A stretch of 24,952 bases of DNA from the IMG/VR virus record IMGVR_UViG_3300022920_000035, positions 1 to 24,952 of that record. The stretch is one strand, 5' to 3'. The DNA comes from a virus. Positions within the stretch are counted from its first letter, which is position 1, and each line of letters begins with the position of its first letter. Positions 6,713 to 15,324 of the stretch are shown here, piece by piece. The position numbers were made by a program, and so were the translations under genes. Under the pieces are notes generated by a model. The model worked only from the letters and a program-made list of their open reading frames with translations. It ran no database searches and was not told where the DNA came from.

Positions 6713-8521
6713 TTATATTGAAGCACCTTCAATTGTGTTTCTATCCATCTCTTGAGATGTTGTAACATCCGCAGAAACCACATACGCTCTTGTTGGTTCT
6801 TGTGATTGTGAACCAATTGCATCTGCTAATTGACTTGTATTACTTGCTCCAACCACATTAAACGCTGGTGGTAAAGATGGTGGTGTTGCAGAAACTGATG
6901 CAGAACCTCCTCCGCTACCTTGTGCAAATGATGGTGCTGCTGGTTCTTTCGTACCAACTATTTGTTTAACGTTTGCAAATCCAGATGCTATAACTCCAGC
7001 GGCTGCAACTGCTCCCCAAATACCACCTTGTGCAATAGCTTTATTTGCTCCAGTATATGTATCTCTAATCGCACTTGTAATTGCTAATGCTTTTCCAAAC
7101 TTACTGTTTTGACCTAACACTCCAGCAATAGCACCAAGAGAATCCAAAGCGATTTTTTCTTTTGCCTTACCAATCTGTTTATCTATTTGAGTTTGTTTTT
7201 GTCCGTTTGCTTGTTGGTATGCAGTCAGTTCGTTTTGTGCTTCTTGATAAGCAATTGTTCCTTCTTTGTATAAATTTCTTTTAGTTTCTAAACGCTCTGT
7301 TTCTAAAGTTAATTCTTGTTCGTTTAATAGTTTTTGTCTTTCTAATCTTGCAAGTTCATTTTCTATTTGCTCCGCTTCAAATGCGTTCTTGTTTGCATTC
7401 AATTCAGCTTCTGCATCAATCTTTGAATTTGTTAATTCTAAATCTTCTCTATCTAAAGCTAAAGCATTTGATTTTTGCTCTGAACGAATACCTTCAATCT
7501 GTGCTTCAACCGCTGCAAGTTCTTTTATTGCCTCTATTTGTGCAACTTTAAATTCTACATTTTCTTTGTCCTTTTTAAGATTTGCATTTGCAATTGCAAG
7601 TTGTTGTTGTGCTTGTGAAAGCATAGCACCCTCTGCTGCACTTATTTTTAAAAGTAATTCATCGTTTGCCTTTTTACGCTCATCAATAGATTTAGTTTCA
7701 TCATCTCTTATTTGTCTTAACTTCTCCGCTTGTCTGTCAAATTTTTCAAATATTAAACCTTGTCTTGCAGCAGCTAATTCAGCAGATTTCTGTAACTCAA
7801 CATTTGCCTTCGCAGTATCAATCGCTGCCGATACACTAACCTTTCCAAGTTCTTTAATAACTGTTGAACCAATTGCACCTACTTCTGAAACTGCTTCTCC
7901 AAAATTATTATATACACTTTTAGCTGCTCCAATTGCCCCAACAACAACTTCTTTCATATTGTCTTTGGTTTCTAAAATAGCAGCATTTAATCTTTTTATT
8001 GTTTGTGGGTCTTTATCTCCAAAGAATGATTCTTCCCAAGCTAATTGTGCTGCTTGTAATCCTAATTTAATAGCGTAAAATTGAAGTTTAAAAGGTGCTA
8101 AAACATAAGTTATAATACCGCTCATAACTTTACCAAGTGCATCGAAGTTTTCTCTTGATGAAGATACCGCATCATAAATATCCGTAAACGCATTTATTAC
8201 TTGACCAACAACAATTGATGTAGTTTCAAAAACAGTATTAAATAAATCAACCGCTTTCTGGTTTTGAGAAAATAATTCTTTTATAGTTCCAAAAGCTACA
8301 ATTAACAAACCTAATCCAGCTGCCTTTATTGATGCACCTATTTTTTTAATTCCACCAGAAACAGATTTAGTTGCACCTTCAACACCCTTTAATGCTTTTG
8401 CAGTATCTTTATTTGAACTAACAACTTCTTTGTTTAAGTCCTCAACACTCTTTGCAACTTGGTCAATTCCCTTTACCGCCTTATCTGTTTTTGCTTGTAA
8501 TTCAACAACTATTTTTTCCAT
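6713..8521 (-). CDS. Tape measure protein
   Basis: At 602 residues this is the tail length ruler and is threaded through the tube. It opens with a helical repeat-like region (VVELQAKTDKAVKGIDQVAK) and has a short hydrophobic stretch near residues 66-81 (IKAAGLGLLIVAFGTI). A long Ala/Glu/Lys coiled-coil region covers about residues 240-455, followed by a hydrophobic Gly/Ala region (IWGAVAAAGVIASGFANV) and a Gly/Ser/Pro-rich linker near the end. At about 0.15 nm per residue the tail would be near 90 nm (family rule, not measured). It is short for a tape measure but typical in these phages. Its start overlaps the preceding 47-codon gene by 13 bp. Confidence 0.85.
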   Translation of the reverse strand: MEKIVVELQAKTDKAVKGIDQVAKSVEDLNKEVVSSNKDTAKALKGVEGATKSVSGGIKKIGASIKAAGLGLLIVAFGTIKELFSQNQKAVDLFNTVFETTSIVVGQVINAFTDIYDAVSSSRENFDALGKVMSGIITYVLAPFKLQFYAIKLGLQAAQLAWEESFFGDKDPQTIKRLNAAILETKDNMKEVVVGAIGAAKSVYNNFGEAVSEVGAIGSTVIKELGKVSVSAAIDTAKANVELQKSAELAAARQGLIFEKFDRQAEKLRQIRDDETKSIDERKKANDELLLKISAAEGAMLSQAQQQLAIANANLKKDKENVEFKVAQIEAIKELAAVEAQIEGIRSEQKSNALALDREDLELTNSKIDAEAELNANKNAFEAEQIENELARLERQKLLNEQELTLETERLETKRNLYKEGTIAYQEAQNELTAYQQANGQKQTQIDKQIGKAKEKIALDSLGAIAGVLGQNSKFGKALAITSAIRDTYTGANKAIAQGGIWGAVAAAGVIASGFANVKQIVGTKEPAAPSFAQGSGGGSASVSATPPSLPPAFNVVGASNTSQLADAIGSQSQEPTRAYVVSADVTTSQEMDRNTIEGASI

Positions 8522-8652
8522 TCTATATCTTGTTTTTGTCTTTTAAATACTTCTCTAAAACTATCTGGGAACTTATTTTTTCCCTTTGCTAACTGCACTA
8601 CATATGAGTTGCTTTTTGTGTCCTTTAATAAATCTAATATTTCTTTTATCAT
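8509..8652 (-). CDS. Small hypothetical protein before the tape measure (47 aa)
   Basis: A 47-codon gene (MIKEILDLLKDTKSNSYVVQ at the start) filling what would otherwise be a 127-base gap. Its ATG overlaps the stop of the large upstream tail gene (TTATGAT), and its own end overlaps the tape measure start, so all three are probably translated in a coupled series. It is basic at the C-terminus (VFKRQKQDIEWKK). The position is that of a tail assembly helper, but no family is recognised. Confidence 0.6.
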   Translation of the reverse strand: MIKEILDLLKDTKSNSYVVQLAKGKNKFPDSFREVFKRQKQDIEWKK

Positions 8653-10676
8653 AAGTCATTTAATAATTCAATTTCAGATTTACCATTCTTGAAATTTGTT
8701 GTTATAGAATTTATTTTATATTGATGGTCTCCAATTATAAACCTATCCGCTAAACTATAATTTAATAATATTTTCATTGGTAAGTAAGCACTTACTTTTG
8801 TAATTCTGTTTTTTGGATTGAATACGCTTGTTATATAGTTTTTATAAAACACTTCAAATAAAGTATCTGTGAAATCATTTAAACCAGTATATTCATTTAC
8901 TTCCGCATAAAAGTTTATGTTTTGTGTTCCGCTCATTCTACTTAAATAAACACTATTTGATGGTATATTATAAATAGTTTGTTGAACGTGTGTTGTTTCA
9001 TCTGTTAAAAAAGAAATAGTTGTAGTATTTGTTGACTGCCTAATAGGATAAAATATTAATGGTTTACCAAAATAACTTTCTTGATTATCATCTACATAAT
9101 AACCAACTTGAACAGTTGTATTTAAATTATTATTTTCATTTACTAAACGCTCATATTTTAATTGTGAAAATGGTGTTTTAATATTATAGATTCCACCATC
9201 TAATTTTTCGCCACCTACATAAGATTCTTTTCCCCAAGTTTTACCAAATTTTTGAGAATGGTTTGCTGCTAAAAATGTTTTTGTGTCTTCGTGTTCAAAA
9301 TTTATTTCTCTATATGGCAAAGATATATTAACAGAACTTTTACTATTGTCAACGTATTTTGTAATGTCATAAGAACCGCCATCGCTATAAAAATCATCTA
9401 AAGTTTTTACAATTATATCTCCACTATTTTTATCAATATAAGCAGTCAAATTAAACGTTTTAAATATTCCAGTTAAGAAATCAATAGTTTTCATTTCTGG
9501 TATTTGTTGACTAATAATAAATTCAAATAAACTAACGTGATTATATGTTCCAGTTGGATAAACTGCATTTTCATCAGCACCGCCATATGGTCTGTATGTT
9601 ATATCCCATTCAATTTCAGAAAAAGTTATATCCGTTGAAGATTCTATAAAAACAGTATAATCTCCTCTTTGAATATCAAAATCTGATTCATCAATTAAAA
9701 CCCCTTGAGTTATACTACCAGTATTGTAAACCTCAACCCCATCTTTTTGCAAAGAAACTTTATAAGTATCTGTTGTTGTTGATGTAAAGGTTAAGCTATA
9801 TGATAAGTACCTTGTTGGGTCTCCACTTACTCTCATTGTAGTTGAACTAACCATTTCTGTTGCTGCAACTGGTTGAGATATTGTACCAAGCCAACCATCA
9901 ACAATTGATTGATTAACACCAGTTAGATTTTCAACATTCCCTTTCTTTCTGTGTAACCAAAGAAATAAATTATAGTAATGCTCATTTGAACTATTGAAAA
10001 AGTCATCACTAAAAGTAAGACCATATTTTGTTGCAATTGCTTCTACTATTTTAGAAACTCTAATAGCGTATTTTAAATCACTCCAAAGAACTCCGTGATT
10101 GTGACCACTACCAGTTTCATAATATAAATTGCCACTTAACAAATCATCGTGTGCGTGTCCAGAAGTACTATCGTAAAACAACCTCTTTGTGTGCGTAATC
10201 AAAGGAACAATTACATCGTTTGTAGTAGGGTCAAATGTTAAAGCACTCCTAACGGCAGTATTACTATACTCTTTGTCGTATGTAGTTAAGTCCAAAGATT
10301 GTAGTTTATCATCGCCTAATAGGTCTTTTAAGGTAACTGTACTACCAAAGAATGTTATCCTATATGTATGTGGTTTATTGTCCTTTAAATCAACTCCCTC
10401 AAGTTTAATTTTACCATCTTTAAAAGGTAAACTATTTAGTTCGATATAAGAATCCTTTTTAATTCTTGCATCAAAACCATCAACTATATCAAAATTATAA
10501 TAATGCTTAAATATCTTATTATTTGTTTTACTTGCTGGTAAACTAAACGTTCTTGAAAATGCTGTGAATATCTTACCAATATCTTTAACGTTCTGAATGG
10601 TATCTGTTATTGAAACAGTTTCATCCTTGAACATATCAACTCTTTCTCCCTCAATATATAGTTGTATATTTTGCAT
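8649..10676 (-). CDS. Large tail-tip/baseplate hub-like protein (675 aa)
   Basis: A 675-residue protein opening MQNIQLYIEGERVDMF and TFSLPASKTNNKIFKHYYNF, a start shared by a large tail protein of Bacteroidetes phages. The later part (about residues 380-500: SLFEFIISQQIPEMKTIDFL, GIFKTFNLTAYIDKNSGDII, SVNISLPYREINFEHEDTKT) fits hub proteins of the gp27/Tal type that close the tail tube. It lies directly after the other large tail gene and before the tape measure. A role in the tail tip is well supported by context. The exact identity as hub, receptor binder or both is uncertain. Confidence 0.65.
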   Translation of the reverse strand: MQNIQLYIEGERVDMFKDETVSITDTIQNVKDIGKIFTAFSRTFSLPASKTNNKIFKHYYNFDIVDGFDARIKKDSYIELNSLPFKDGKIKLEGVDLKDNKPHTYRITFFGSTVTLKDLLGDDKLQSLDLTTYDKEYSNTAVRSALTFDPTTNDVIVPLITHTKRLFYDSTSGHAHDDLLSGNLYYETGSGHNHGVLWSDLKYAIRVSKIVEAIATKYGLTFSDDFFNSSNEHYYNLFLWLHRKKGNVENLTGVNQSIVDGWLGTISQPVAATEMVSSTTMRVSGDPTRYLSYSLTFTSTTTDTYKVSLQKDGVEVYNTGSITQGVLIDESDFDIQRGDYTVFIESSTDITFSEIEWDITYRPYGGADENAVYPTGTYNHVSLFEFIISQQIPEMKTIDFLTGIFKTFNLTAYIDKNSGDIIVKTLDDFYSDGGSYDITKYVDNSKSSVNISLPYREINFEHEDTKTFLAANHSQKFGKTWGKESYVGGEKLDGGIYNIKTPFSQLKYERLVNENNNLNTTVQVGYYVDDNQESYFGKPLIFYPIRQSTNTTTISFLTDETTHVQQTIYNIPSNSVYLSRMSGTQNINFYAEVNEYTGLNDFTDTLFEVFYKNYITSVFNPKNRITKVSAYLPMKILLNYSLADRFIIGDHQYKINSITTNFKNGKSEIELLNDL

Positions 10677-11801
10677 CTATCGAATGTTGTTTATAGCATC
10701 AAAAGAATAAGATAGTTCTATTGTGTAATCAACTAACTTATCATTTACACTTGTTTTAAATTTTAAGTTTTTACTTTCTACATTCATTGGTATGTTCTTT
10801 CCATCAACACGCATCCAAACCAATTCAGATTGCAACAACTCTTGCATTGGTGCATTATACTCTTCGCTTACATAACCAGTATTAAGTGTTATTTTCTTTG
10901 TTGATTTTACATTGAAAGCTACATTCTGATGTTCATTTGTTTGATAAAAACCATCTGTATTTGATTTCTTAAATTGCTCTCTTGTTGTACCTAAAGTTTC
11001 ATCTGATTTTTTAAAGAACCATAAATCTTGAAAAGCACCCCATCGATTAATAAACACAACTTTTTTTGGTTCGTATTTACATTCGTCAACAGTAATAACT
11101 TTTATTGTTTCTAATCCTTCAGTTGTTCCAATTCTTACTTCATCAACTTCATACAATTCGTATTCATCTAAAAATTGTTTTACACATTCATTTTCTTCGT
11201 AAACCGCTTTTGGATAACTAACCGATGATGCACTTTCAATCCTATCTTTAAAACTTTGAGAAGTGTAACCAGTATTACTAACATAATCAACACCACTAAA
11301 TTTAACCATACCGCCAACTTGAGAATGCACTATCTCTCCTTTATAAAGAAAAGCAACGCTTGTTGTATTCTCTGTTGCGTAAGGAATTGATATTTCTGAA
11401 TCAGCAAGTTTATAGATAACTTTATTTGAAAGTAAACAACCCTTTGTAACTTCTGGATTTCTACCATCTTCAAAGTAGCCATAGCCATCAAGACCAATTT
11501 TATCAACCGAAGTTGTTGAAACAACAGTACCAGTTCCATTTACACCAGTATAAGATGTACCAACTAATTCAAATTCAACATTGTCAACAAGTTTTTCATT
11601 ATTGTCGTAAAGGTAAATATCAACGTAATCTCTTACCAATTCTGAATACTCAAAATTTATAAAAGAGTTGGTTCTTCTGTTTTTTATAATTTCATATAAA
11701 ACAAATCCATTTGAATTTTTTATCTCAAGTTTTACAGAACCTCCAACTGGTGCTGATTTAGTGAAATACGCTGGACTTCTTAATAGTACATAATCTGCCA
11801 T
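10677..11801 (-). CDS. Tail-tip structural protein, distal-tail-like (374 aa)
   Basis: A beta-rich 374-residue protein (MADYVLLRSPAYFTKSAPVG at the start; later VVFINRWGAFQDLWFFKKSD). The C-terminal half has the pattern of a conserved tail protein in Bacteroidetes phages (TLNTGYVSEEYNAPMQELLQ, VDYTIELSYSFDAINN). Its stop abuts the next start (TAG then ATG), tying it to the hub-like protein. A distal-tail or baseplate wedge role is inferred from size, order and beta content. There is no catalytic motif. Confidence 0.6.
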   Translation of the reverse strand: MADYVLLRSPAYFTKSAPVGGSVKLEIKNSNGFVLYEIIKNRRTNSFINFEYSELVRDYVDIYLYDNNEKLVDNVEFELVGTSYTGVNGTGTVVSTTSVDKIGLDGYGYFEDGRNPEVTKGCLLSNKVIYKLADSEISIPYATENTTSVAFLYKGEIVHSQVGGMVKFSGVDYVSNTGYTSQSFKDRIESASSVSYPKAVYEENECVKQFLDEYELYEVDEVRIGTTEGLETIKVITVDECKYEPKKVVFINRWGAFQDLWFFKKSDETLGTTREQFKKSNTDGFYQTNEHQNVAFNVKSTKKITLNTGYVSEEYNAPMQELLQSELVWMRVDGKNIPMNVESKNLKFKTSVNDKLVDYTIELSYSFDAINNIR

Positions 11802-11802
11802 C

Positions 11803-12306
11803 TTATTTGTTGTTTATTGTATTCTTCATTAATTGTTCTACATCTAATTTGTATGCTTCTATCAAATCTTTACTTAATCCTTTGAATGCTTTTTCAAATG
11901 GTTTTGTAAAGAATAAACTTGGTTTAATACCATTGTTATAAATACTTCTTGCAATCATAAACTGCAATGATTTTCTACTGATGAATTTACCATCTTTATC
12001 TCTTGGTGCAATACCTTTCTTTACAATCCACTTATCCATTTTTGATGGAGGAGGCATTTTTCTTGTATATGAATATGGTGTGTTATATTTTTTCTTTACA
12101 CCACTTACACCTTTGTCTTGAAATAATCCATAATCTTCCATCAAGAAAGATAACTCAAAACTGTTTTTAGAAACCTTTACTTCGGAATCTAAACTATTAT
12201 ATAAATCTTTTGAACTATTCTTTTTACCCCTTGTTAGATTCGCCCTTGATTGGCTTATAACATATTTGGCAAACCGATTTAGTTCGTCTTTTACATTGGC
12301 TAACAT
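11803..12306 (-). CDS. HK97 gp10-like tail completion protein (167 aa)
   Basis: A basic 167-residue protein with the pattern of the HK97 gp10 family: an N-terminal helix (VKDELNRFAKYVISQSRANL), a central DYGLFQDKGVSG turn and the C-terminal PSLFFTKPFEKAFKGL. Members act at the head-tail joint or tail top. Its start overlaps the end of the preceding gene by 7 bp. Context between the tail terminator-like gene and the tail-tip genes agrees. Confidence rests on motif pattern rather than a search. Confidence 0.7.
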   Translation of the reverse strand: MLANVKDELNRFAKYVISQSRANLTRGKKNSSKDLYNSLDSEVKVSKNSFELSFLMEDYGLFQDKGVSGVKKKYNTPYSYTRKMPPPSKMDKWIVKKGIAPRDKDGKFISRKSLQFMIARSIYNNGIKPSLFFTKPFEKAFKGLSKDLIEAYKLDVEQLMKNTINNK

Positions 12307-12755
12307 ATCTCAATATCATTTGGAACAAGTACATCAAACGTTAATGCCCATCCAGCCATTTCATTTTCAAACCTATCGTAAAAAGGTTCAAGGTTTGGTG
12401 TGCCATCTAACTGATATAAATCTTGGTGTAATGTACCACCTCTTAAAACTTGTACCAGCTTATTAAGAACTGCCAACTGTGTGTTCAATATATCTTGCTC
12501 GTTGTTATTCCCTCTGAATATATCAATCACTTCTTCTTTTGAAAAGTCAACAACATCCATCGACAAAACAGATAAACTAAAACGTAATACACTATCTTCA
12601 TTTCCTACATTATTAACAATGATGTGAGATAATGGAAACATCGTCTGCTTTGATAAATCTATTCTTGTAATATCCCCACTTGTAACTGTGTTTACATTTA
12701 CATCTGCCAATAGCTGGTTCTTTATTGTTTCCGTTACTTGATAAAATCCTTTCAT
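12300..12755 (-). CDS. Tail terminator/completion-like protein (151 aa)
   Basis: A 151-residue protein with an N-terminal helix (FYQVTETIKNQLLADVNVNT), a central helix pair (NTQLAVLNKLVQVLRGGTLH) and the ending FENEMAGWALTFDVLVPN. This matches a small neck/tail terminator family that caps the tail tube so it can join the head. The start codon is fixed by the stop of the -1 frame of the chaperone gene: TAA at 12758-12756 is followed immediately by ATG at 12755. Identity is by pattern and gene order. Confidence 0.6.
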   Translation of the reverse strand: MKGFYQVTETIKNQLLADVNVNTVTSGDITRIDLSKQTMFPLSHIIVNNVGNEDSVLRFSLSVLSMDVVDFSKEEVIDIFRGNNNEQDILNTQLAVLNKLVQVLRGGTLHQDLYQLDGTPNLEPFYDRFENEMAGWALTFDVLVPNDIEIC

Positions 12756-13492
12756 TTAAAACTTATTTTTTATTTGTTGTGCTTCTATCTCTGATTTCTC
12801 TTTCATAAAAGAAAGCATTGTAAAGCATTGATGCACGTTTAATTTAGTGATATCTTCAAACCTTGTAACATCTCCGTTAGCGAGTCCATAAATTGATTGA
12901 TACCATCCCCATTTTGCTGCGAAGTTAGCTGCCCTTGAATAGCTTCCATCTCCGCTGGAGTTACTGAATAAGCTATCGTATGATTCGCTAATTCCATTCC
13001 TAAATTGTAGAAAAAAAAAAGTGAACCAATAGCTGCATCCAAAGGCATATCTTTCATAACCTCTGGAAACTTTACATCGTATTCTTCAATATTGTATTTA
13101 CCAACCTTACTTGTTTTGATTGGTCTGTATAATACATTCATAGCAACGTGCATCTTTTCCCAATCAGATGCGTTGTTGTCTAAATCAATATATTCCCCTA
13201 AACTCATTTCATCTAAATCTGGAATGAAGCCATATTCAACACCATTCATTTTAAACCTTTCAACGTGCTTTGGTGTTTGTGATAACATCTCATTTAAGAT
13301 ATCAAGTATTGCAGTAACACTACTCATCTTTAATTTGTAACTATCTGATAAAGGTATTCCACAGAATATCTCAATCATTTTAGCATCAAGAAAATTACCC
13401 TCTTGGTTGTTTTCAGCTATTTTAAGGAACTTTTGATATTGCCCTAATGTGATTTCACTTAATGAAGATGGTACGTTGATTTCGATGTTCAT
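12756..13492 (-). CDS. Tail assembly chaperone, -1 frameshift fusion (245 aa)
   Basis: If the ribosome or polymerase slips by -1 on the T run at 13020-13011, the first 161 residues continue into an 84-residue extension beginning LQFRNGISES. The extension includes FAAKWGWYQSIYGLANGDV, TRFEDITKLNVHQCFTML and ends EIEAQQIKNKF. It is open to the TAA at 12758-12756, which touches the ATG of the next gene, leaving no gap. Its Trp/Tyr-rich core and charged helical end are typical of real protein and of the C-terminus of a conserved Bacteroidetes phage protein. It would be the gpGT-like long form. That the shift occurs is inference. Confidence 0.7.
12839..13492 (-). CDS. Tail assembly chaperone, zero-frame product (217 aa)
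   Basis: A 217-residue protein (MNIEINVPSSLSEITLGQYQ at the start), consistent with the short gpG-like member of the tail assembly chaperone pair that binds tape measure and tube protein. Residues 158-161 are L-F-F-F, encoded across ten T. The last 56 residues (YNLGMELANHTIAYSVTPAE, then NGDGINQFMDSLTEMLQGLK) look protein-like, with a helical end. The start is well supported: ATG follows AGTATTATATATATATG, the same block used before the 116-aa gene. It follows the terminase and a 50-codon gene. The chaperone identity rests largely on the frameshift architecture. Confidence 0.75.
   Translation of the reverse strand: MNIEINVPSSLSEITLGQYQKFLKIAENNQEGNFLDAKMIEIFCGIPLSDSYKLKMSSVTAILDILNEMLSQTPKHVERFKMNGVEYGFIPDLDEMSLGEYIDLDNNASDWEKMHVAMNVLYRPIKTSKVGKYNIEEYDVKFPEVMKDMPLDAAIGSLFFFYNLGMELANHTIAYSVTPAEMEAIQGQLTSQQNGDGINQFMDSLTEMLQGLKISLN
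13011..13020 (-). other. Slippery run of ten T (-1 frameshift site)
   Basis: The coding strand reads TCA CTT TTT TTT TTC TAC, so ten consecutive T lie in the chaperone gene. This can support -1 tandem slippage by the ribosome on T TTT TTT, or polymerase slippage giving mRNAs with a changed number of U. A possible hairpin with a 7-pair stem and one mismatch lies downstream at 12994-12966, further away than usual for a stimulatory structure. Confidence 0.65.
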
Positions 13493-13512
13493 ATATATAT
13501 AATACTTTAAAG

Positions 13513-13665
13513 TTAATGTTTTATGAAAAAGCCCTTACAATTTTCGTATGCTTTGGTTAATAAGAAAAACTGATTACTGTTTCTTGGTCTTGCTATTCTT
13601 ATTTCTTTATCTGTTCTGTGATGTATGTAGCATTCAACAATAGCTATCATCTCTTCGTTTCTCAT
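13513..13665 (-). CDS. Small hypothetical protein after terminase (50 aa)
   Basis: A 50-codon gene (MRNEEMIAIVECYIHHRTDK at the start) whose ATG overlaps the stop of the large terminase gene (TAATG), suggesting coupling. It fills the gap between terminase and the tail assembly chaperone. It is basic, with two His, two Cys and an aromatic end (CKGFFIKH). No family is recognised. Confidence 0.55.
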   Translation of the reverse strand: MRNEEMIAIVECYIHHRTDKEIRIARPRNSNQFFLLTKAYENCKGFFIKH

Positions 13666-14828
13666 TACCTAATATTGTATTTGCCTTTGTTTGGTGTTTG
13701 TAATTGAGATGTAATTGCGTATCTGGCTGCATCAATACAATGGTTAAAAGCATCAATTGGTTTGTTGATTGTGTTTCCCTCTCTGTCTTTCATCCAAGTA
13801 TATGATTGCAATTCTTTGATGAGGTTTTTGCTTCTGCTTGTAACGTATATTTTGTTCTGGTTGATTAAGTTGATACCATACACAATTGAATCCTTTCCTT
13901 TTGTACAAGGCAACACCTTATGCCCAAGTGTTCTTAATTCAGCAATTGATTTCGGTTCTGCTGAATCAGCATACACAACTGCGTTTATATCGTTTGCTTT
14001 AAATAGGTTTGAAGTATCACTATTCAATAGTTTCTTTTGGTATATAACCTCATCAAATATGTACGCATCGTTGTACTTGTATAATCCAATCAAAGTTGTT
14101 GGGTCATTTGAGTAACCAAAATCCATCCCATAGCATAGCAACCTCGCTTCTAATGGCAGCTTAATTTCTTGCCATTCTTTTATACACACACCTTCCAAAG
14201 AACCTACTTGACCAAGTCCATATACCTTCCACCAGTTAGCCCAATATTCAGATGTCTTTGCTTTATGCTTTGCTCGTTCTATATCGTCTACAATCGTCTG
14301 TGGCAACGCTTCGTTGTCTAAATAGGTAAGTGTAATAAAATCTGCATCTGGTTGATTAGCGACCTCCTTATGCGCCCAAAAGTTTGCAGTTGGATTAAAG
14401 TCAATCCATATATCTCCAGAAGTTCTAATTGATAATTGTGTATATGCTTCAAATGGTACATTGTTTGCCTCATTCACATACAATACATTTCTTCTTGCTC
14501 CTCTTAATTTATCTGGTTGCTCAACTGAAAAGAATTCAATATAACTGCCGTTTGTAAAAGTATATTTTAATGCTGACCTATTCCATTGTGCATCTCTGTA
14601 CCTACCAATCTCAATCATTATTTTAAGGAAGTCCTTCATTGCTCCCCTTCTTAAATGTGGTATTGATTCAGATACTACACTTGTTTCTAAATAAGGTGTT
14701 CTTATACATCTATCAATAAGAATAGGCAGTATACCAAATGTTTTACCAGCTGATGTACCACCTTGAATTACTTTCTTACGCTTTTTAAGAGCGTGTAACT
14801 TTCTTATCGCAGTTGTTGTTTGAAACAT
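13665..14828 (-). CDS. terL: Terminase large subunit
   Basis: This 387-residue protein is the packaging motor ATPase and nuclease. Walker A is GGTSAGKT at residues 23-30, and Walker B is the VLYVNEAN stretch near 115-122 with the catalytic acid at 120. The C-terminal RNase H-like nuclease has Asp236 in YGMDFGYS, Asp288 in VVYADSAEP and Asp366 in HCIDAARYA. Length and order match the Terminase_3/XtmB type. It follows the small subunit with a one-base gap and is followed by a coupled 50-codon gene. All catalytic residues are intact. Confidence 0.93.
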   Translation of the reverse strand: MFQTTTAIRKLHALKKRKKVIQGGTSAGKTFGILPILIDRCIRTPYLETSVVSESIPHLRRGAMKDFLKIMIEIGRYRDAQWNRSALKYTFTNGSYIEFFSVEQPDKLRGARRNVLYVNEANNVPFEAYTQLSIRTSGDIWIDFNPTANFWAHKEVANQPDADFITLTYLDNEALPQTIVDDIERAKHKAKTSEYWANWWKVYGLGQVGSLEGVCIKEWQEIKLPLEARLLCYGMDFGYSNDPTTLIGLYKYNDAYIFDEVIYQKKLLNSDTSNLFKANDINAVVYADSAEPKSIAELRTLGHKVLPCTKGKDSIVYGINLINQNKIYVTSRSKNLIKELQSYTWMKDREGNTINKPIDAFNHCIDAARYAITSQLQTPNKGKYNIR

Positions 14829-14829
14829 T

Positions 14830-15075
14830 CTATAAATCGAATAGCGGCTGTTCTGATGTTATTGAAATGTCTTTTGTTTCTTTTGGCTTACCATACATAT
14901 AATTCATATACAATTGAATCGCTTTGAAGTTGCCTTCATCAATCATTAATTTTAGTTTCTTGATTGCTTCGTCTTTATCAATATGTGCATTTAACATTTC
15001 TATTAATTGCATTTCTTCTGCCTTTGATTTTCTACCAGCAGTTTTGTGACCTCCGTTATTTTTTCTTCCATCCAT
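14830..15075 (-). CDS. Terminase small subunit-like protein (81 aa)
   Basis: An 81-residue protein with a basic N-terminus (GGHKTAGRKSKAEEMQ) and two helices (EMQLIEMLNAHIDKDEAIKK, AIQLYMNYMYGKPKETKD). It is placed one base before the large terminase gene. This is the position and shape of the small subunits of Bacteroidetes phages, which select viral DNA for packaging. It is shorter than classic small terminases (about 140-180 residues), so it could be a minimal version or a partner protein. It ends acidic (SEQPLFDL). Confidence 0.65.
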   Translation of the reverse strand: MDGRKNNGGHKTAGRKSKAEEMQLIEMLNAHIDKDEAIKKLKLMIDEGNFKAIQLYMNYMYGKPKETKDISITSEQPLFDL

Positions 15076-15135
15076 AATTAAAAAAGATTATTATTAAATT
15101 TGTATCTACTTATATAATACCATTAAATCAATAAT

Positions 15136-15324
15136 TTATATCAGCTTATCATTTAATTGTTCAATCCATTGTCTTAATCTTTTTTTATTGCAAGTACAAG
15201 GTTGATGATATTTATGATTAAAGTGTTTTGCGTGTAATCTACACATTGTTTTAAAATCTTCGTTACTCATCTTGGAAGTAATTCTTTGTTTTACTCCGTT
15301 CCAGATTAATCTATCTTCTACCAT
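15136..15324 (-). CDS. Small His/Cys hypothetical protein (62 aa)
   Basis: A basic 62-residue protein with Cys and His clustered in the middle (MCRLHAKHFNHKYHQPCTCNKK), which could hold a zinc ion, and a helical end (RLRQWIEQLNDKLI). Its ATG overlaps the stop of the preceding 43-codon gene (TTATGGTAG), so translation is probably coupled. It lies between the sigma-like gene and the terminase. No family was recognised. Confidence 0.6.
   Translation of the reverse strand: MVEDRLIWNGVKQRITSKMSNEDFKTMCRLHAKHFNHKYHQPCTCNKKRLRQWIEQLNDKLI

Noticed and set aside
7266-8078. Long plus-strand open frame (270 codons) opposite the tape measure
   Set aside because: It is the mirror of an Ala/Glu/Lys-rich coiled-coil gene and reads as Ser/Ala/Phe/Cys-rich sequence with no domain. 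All surrounding genes are on the minus strand.
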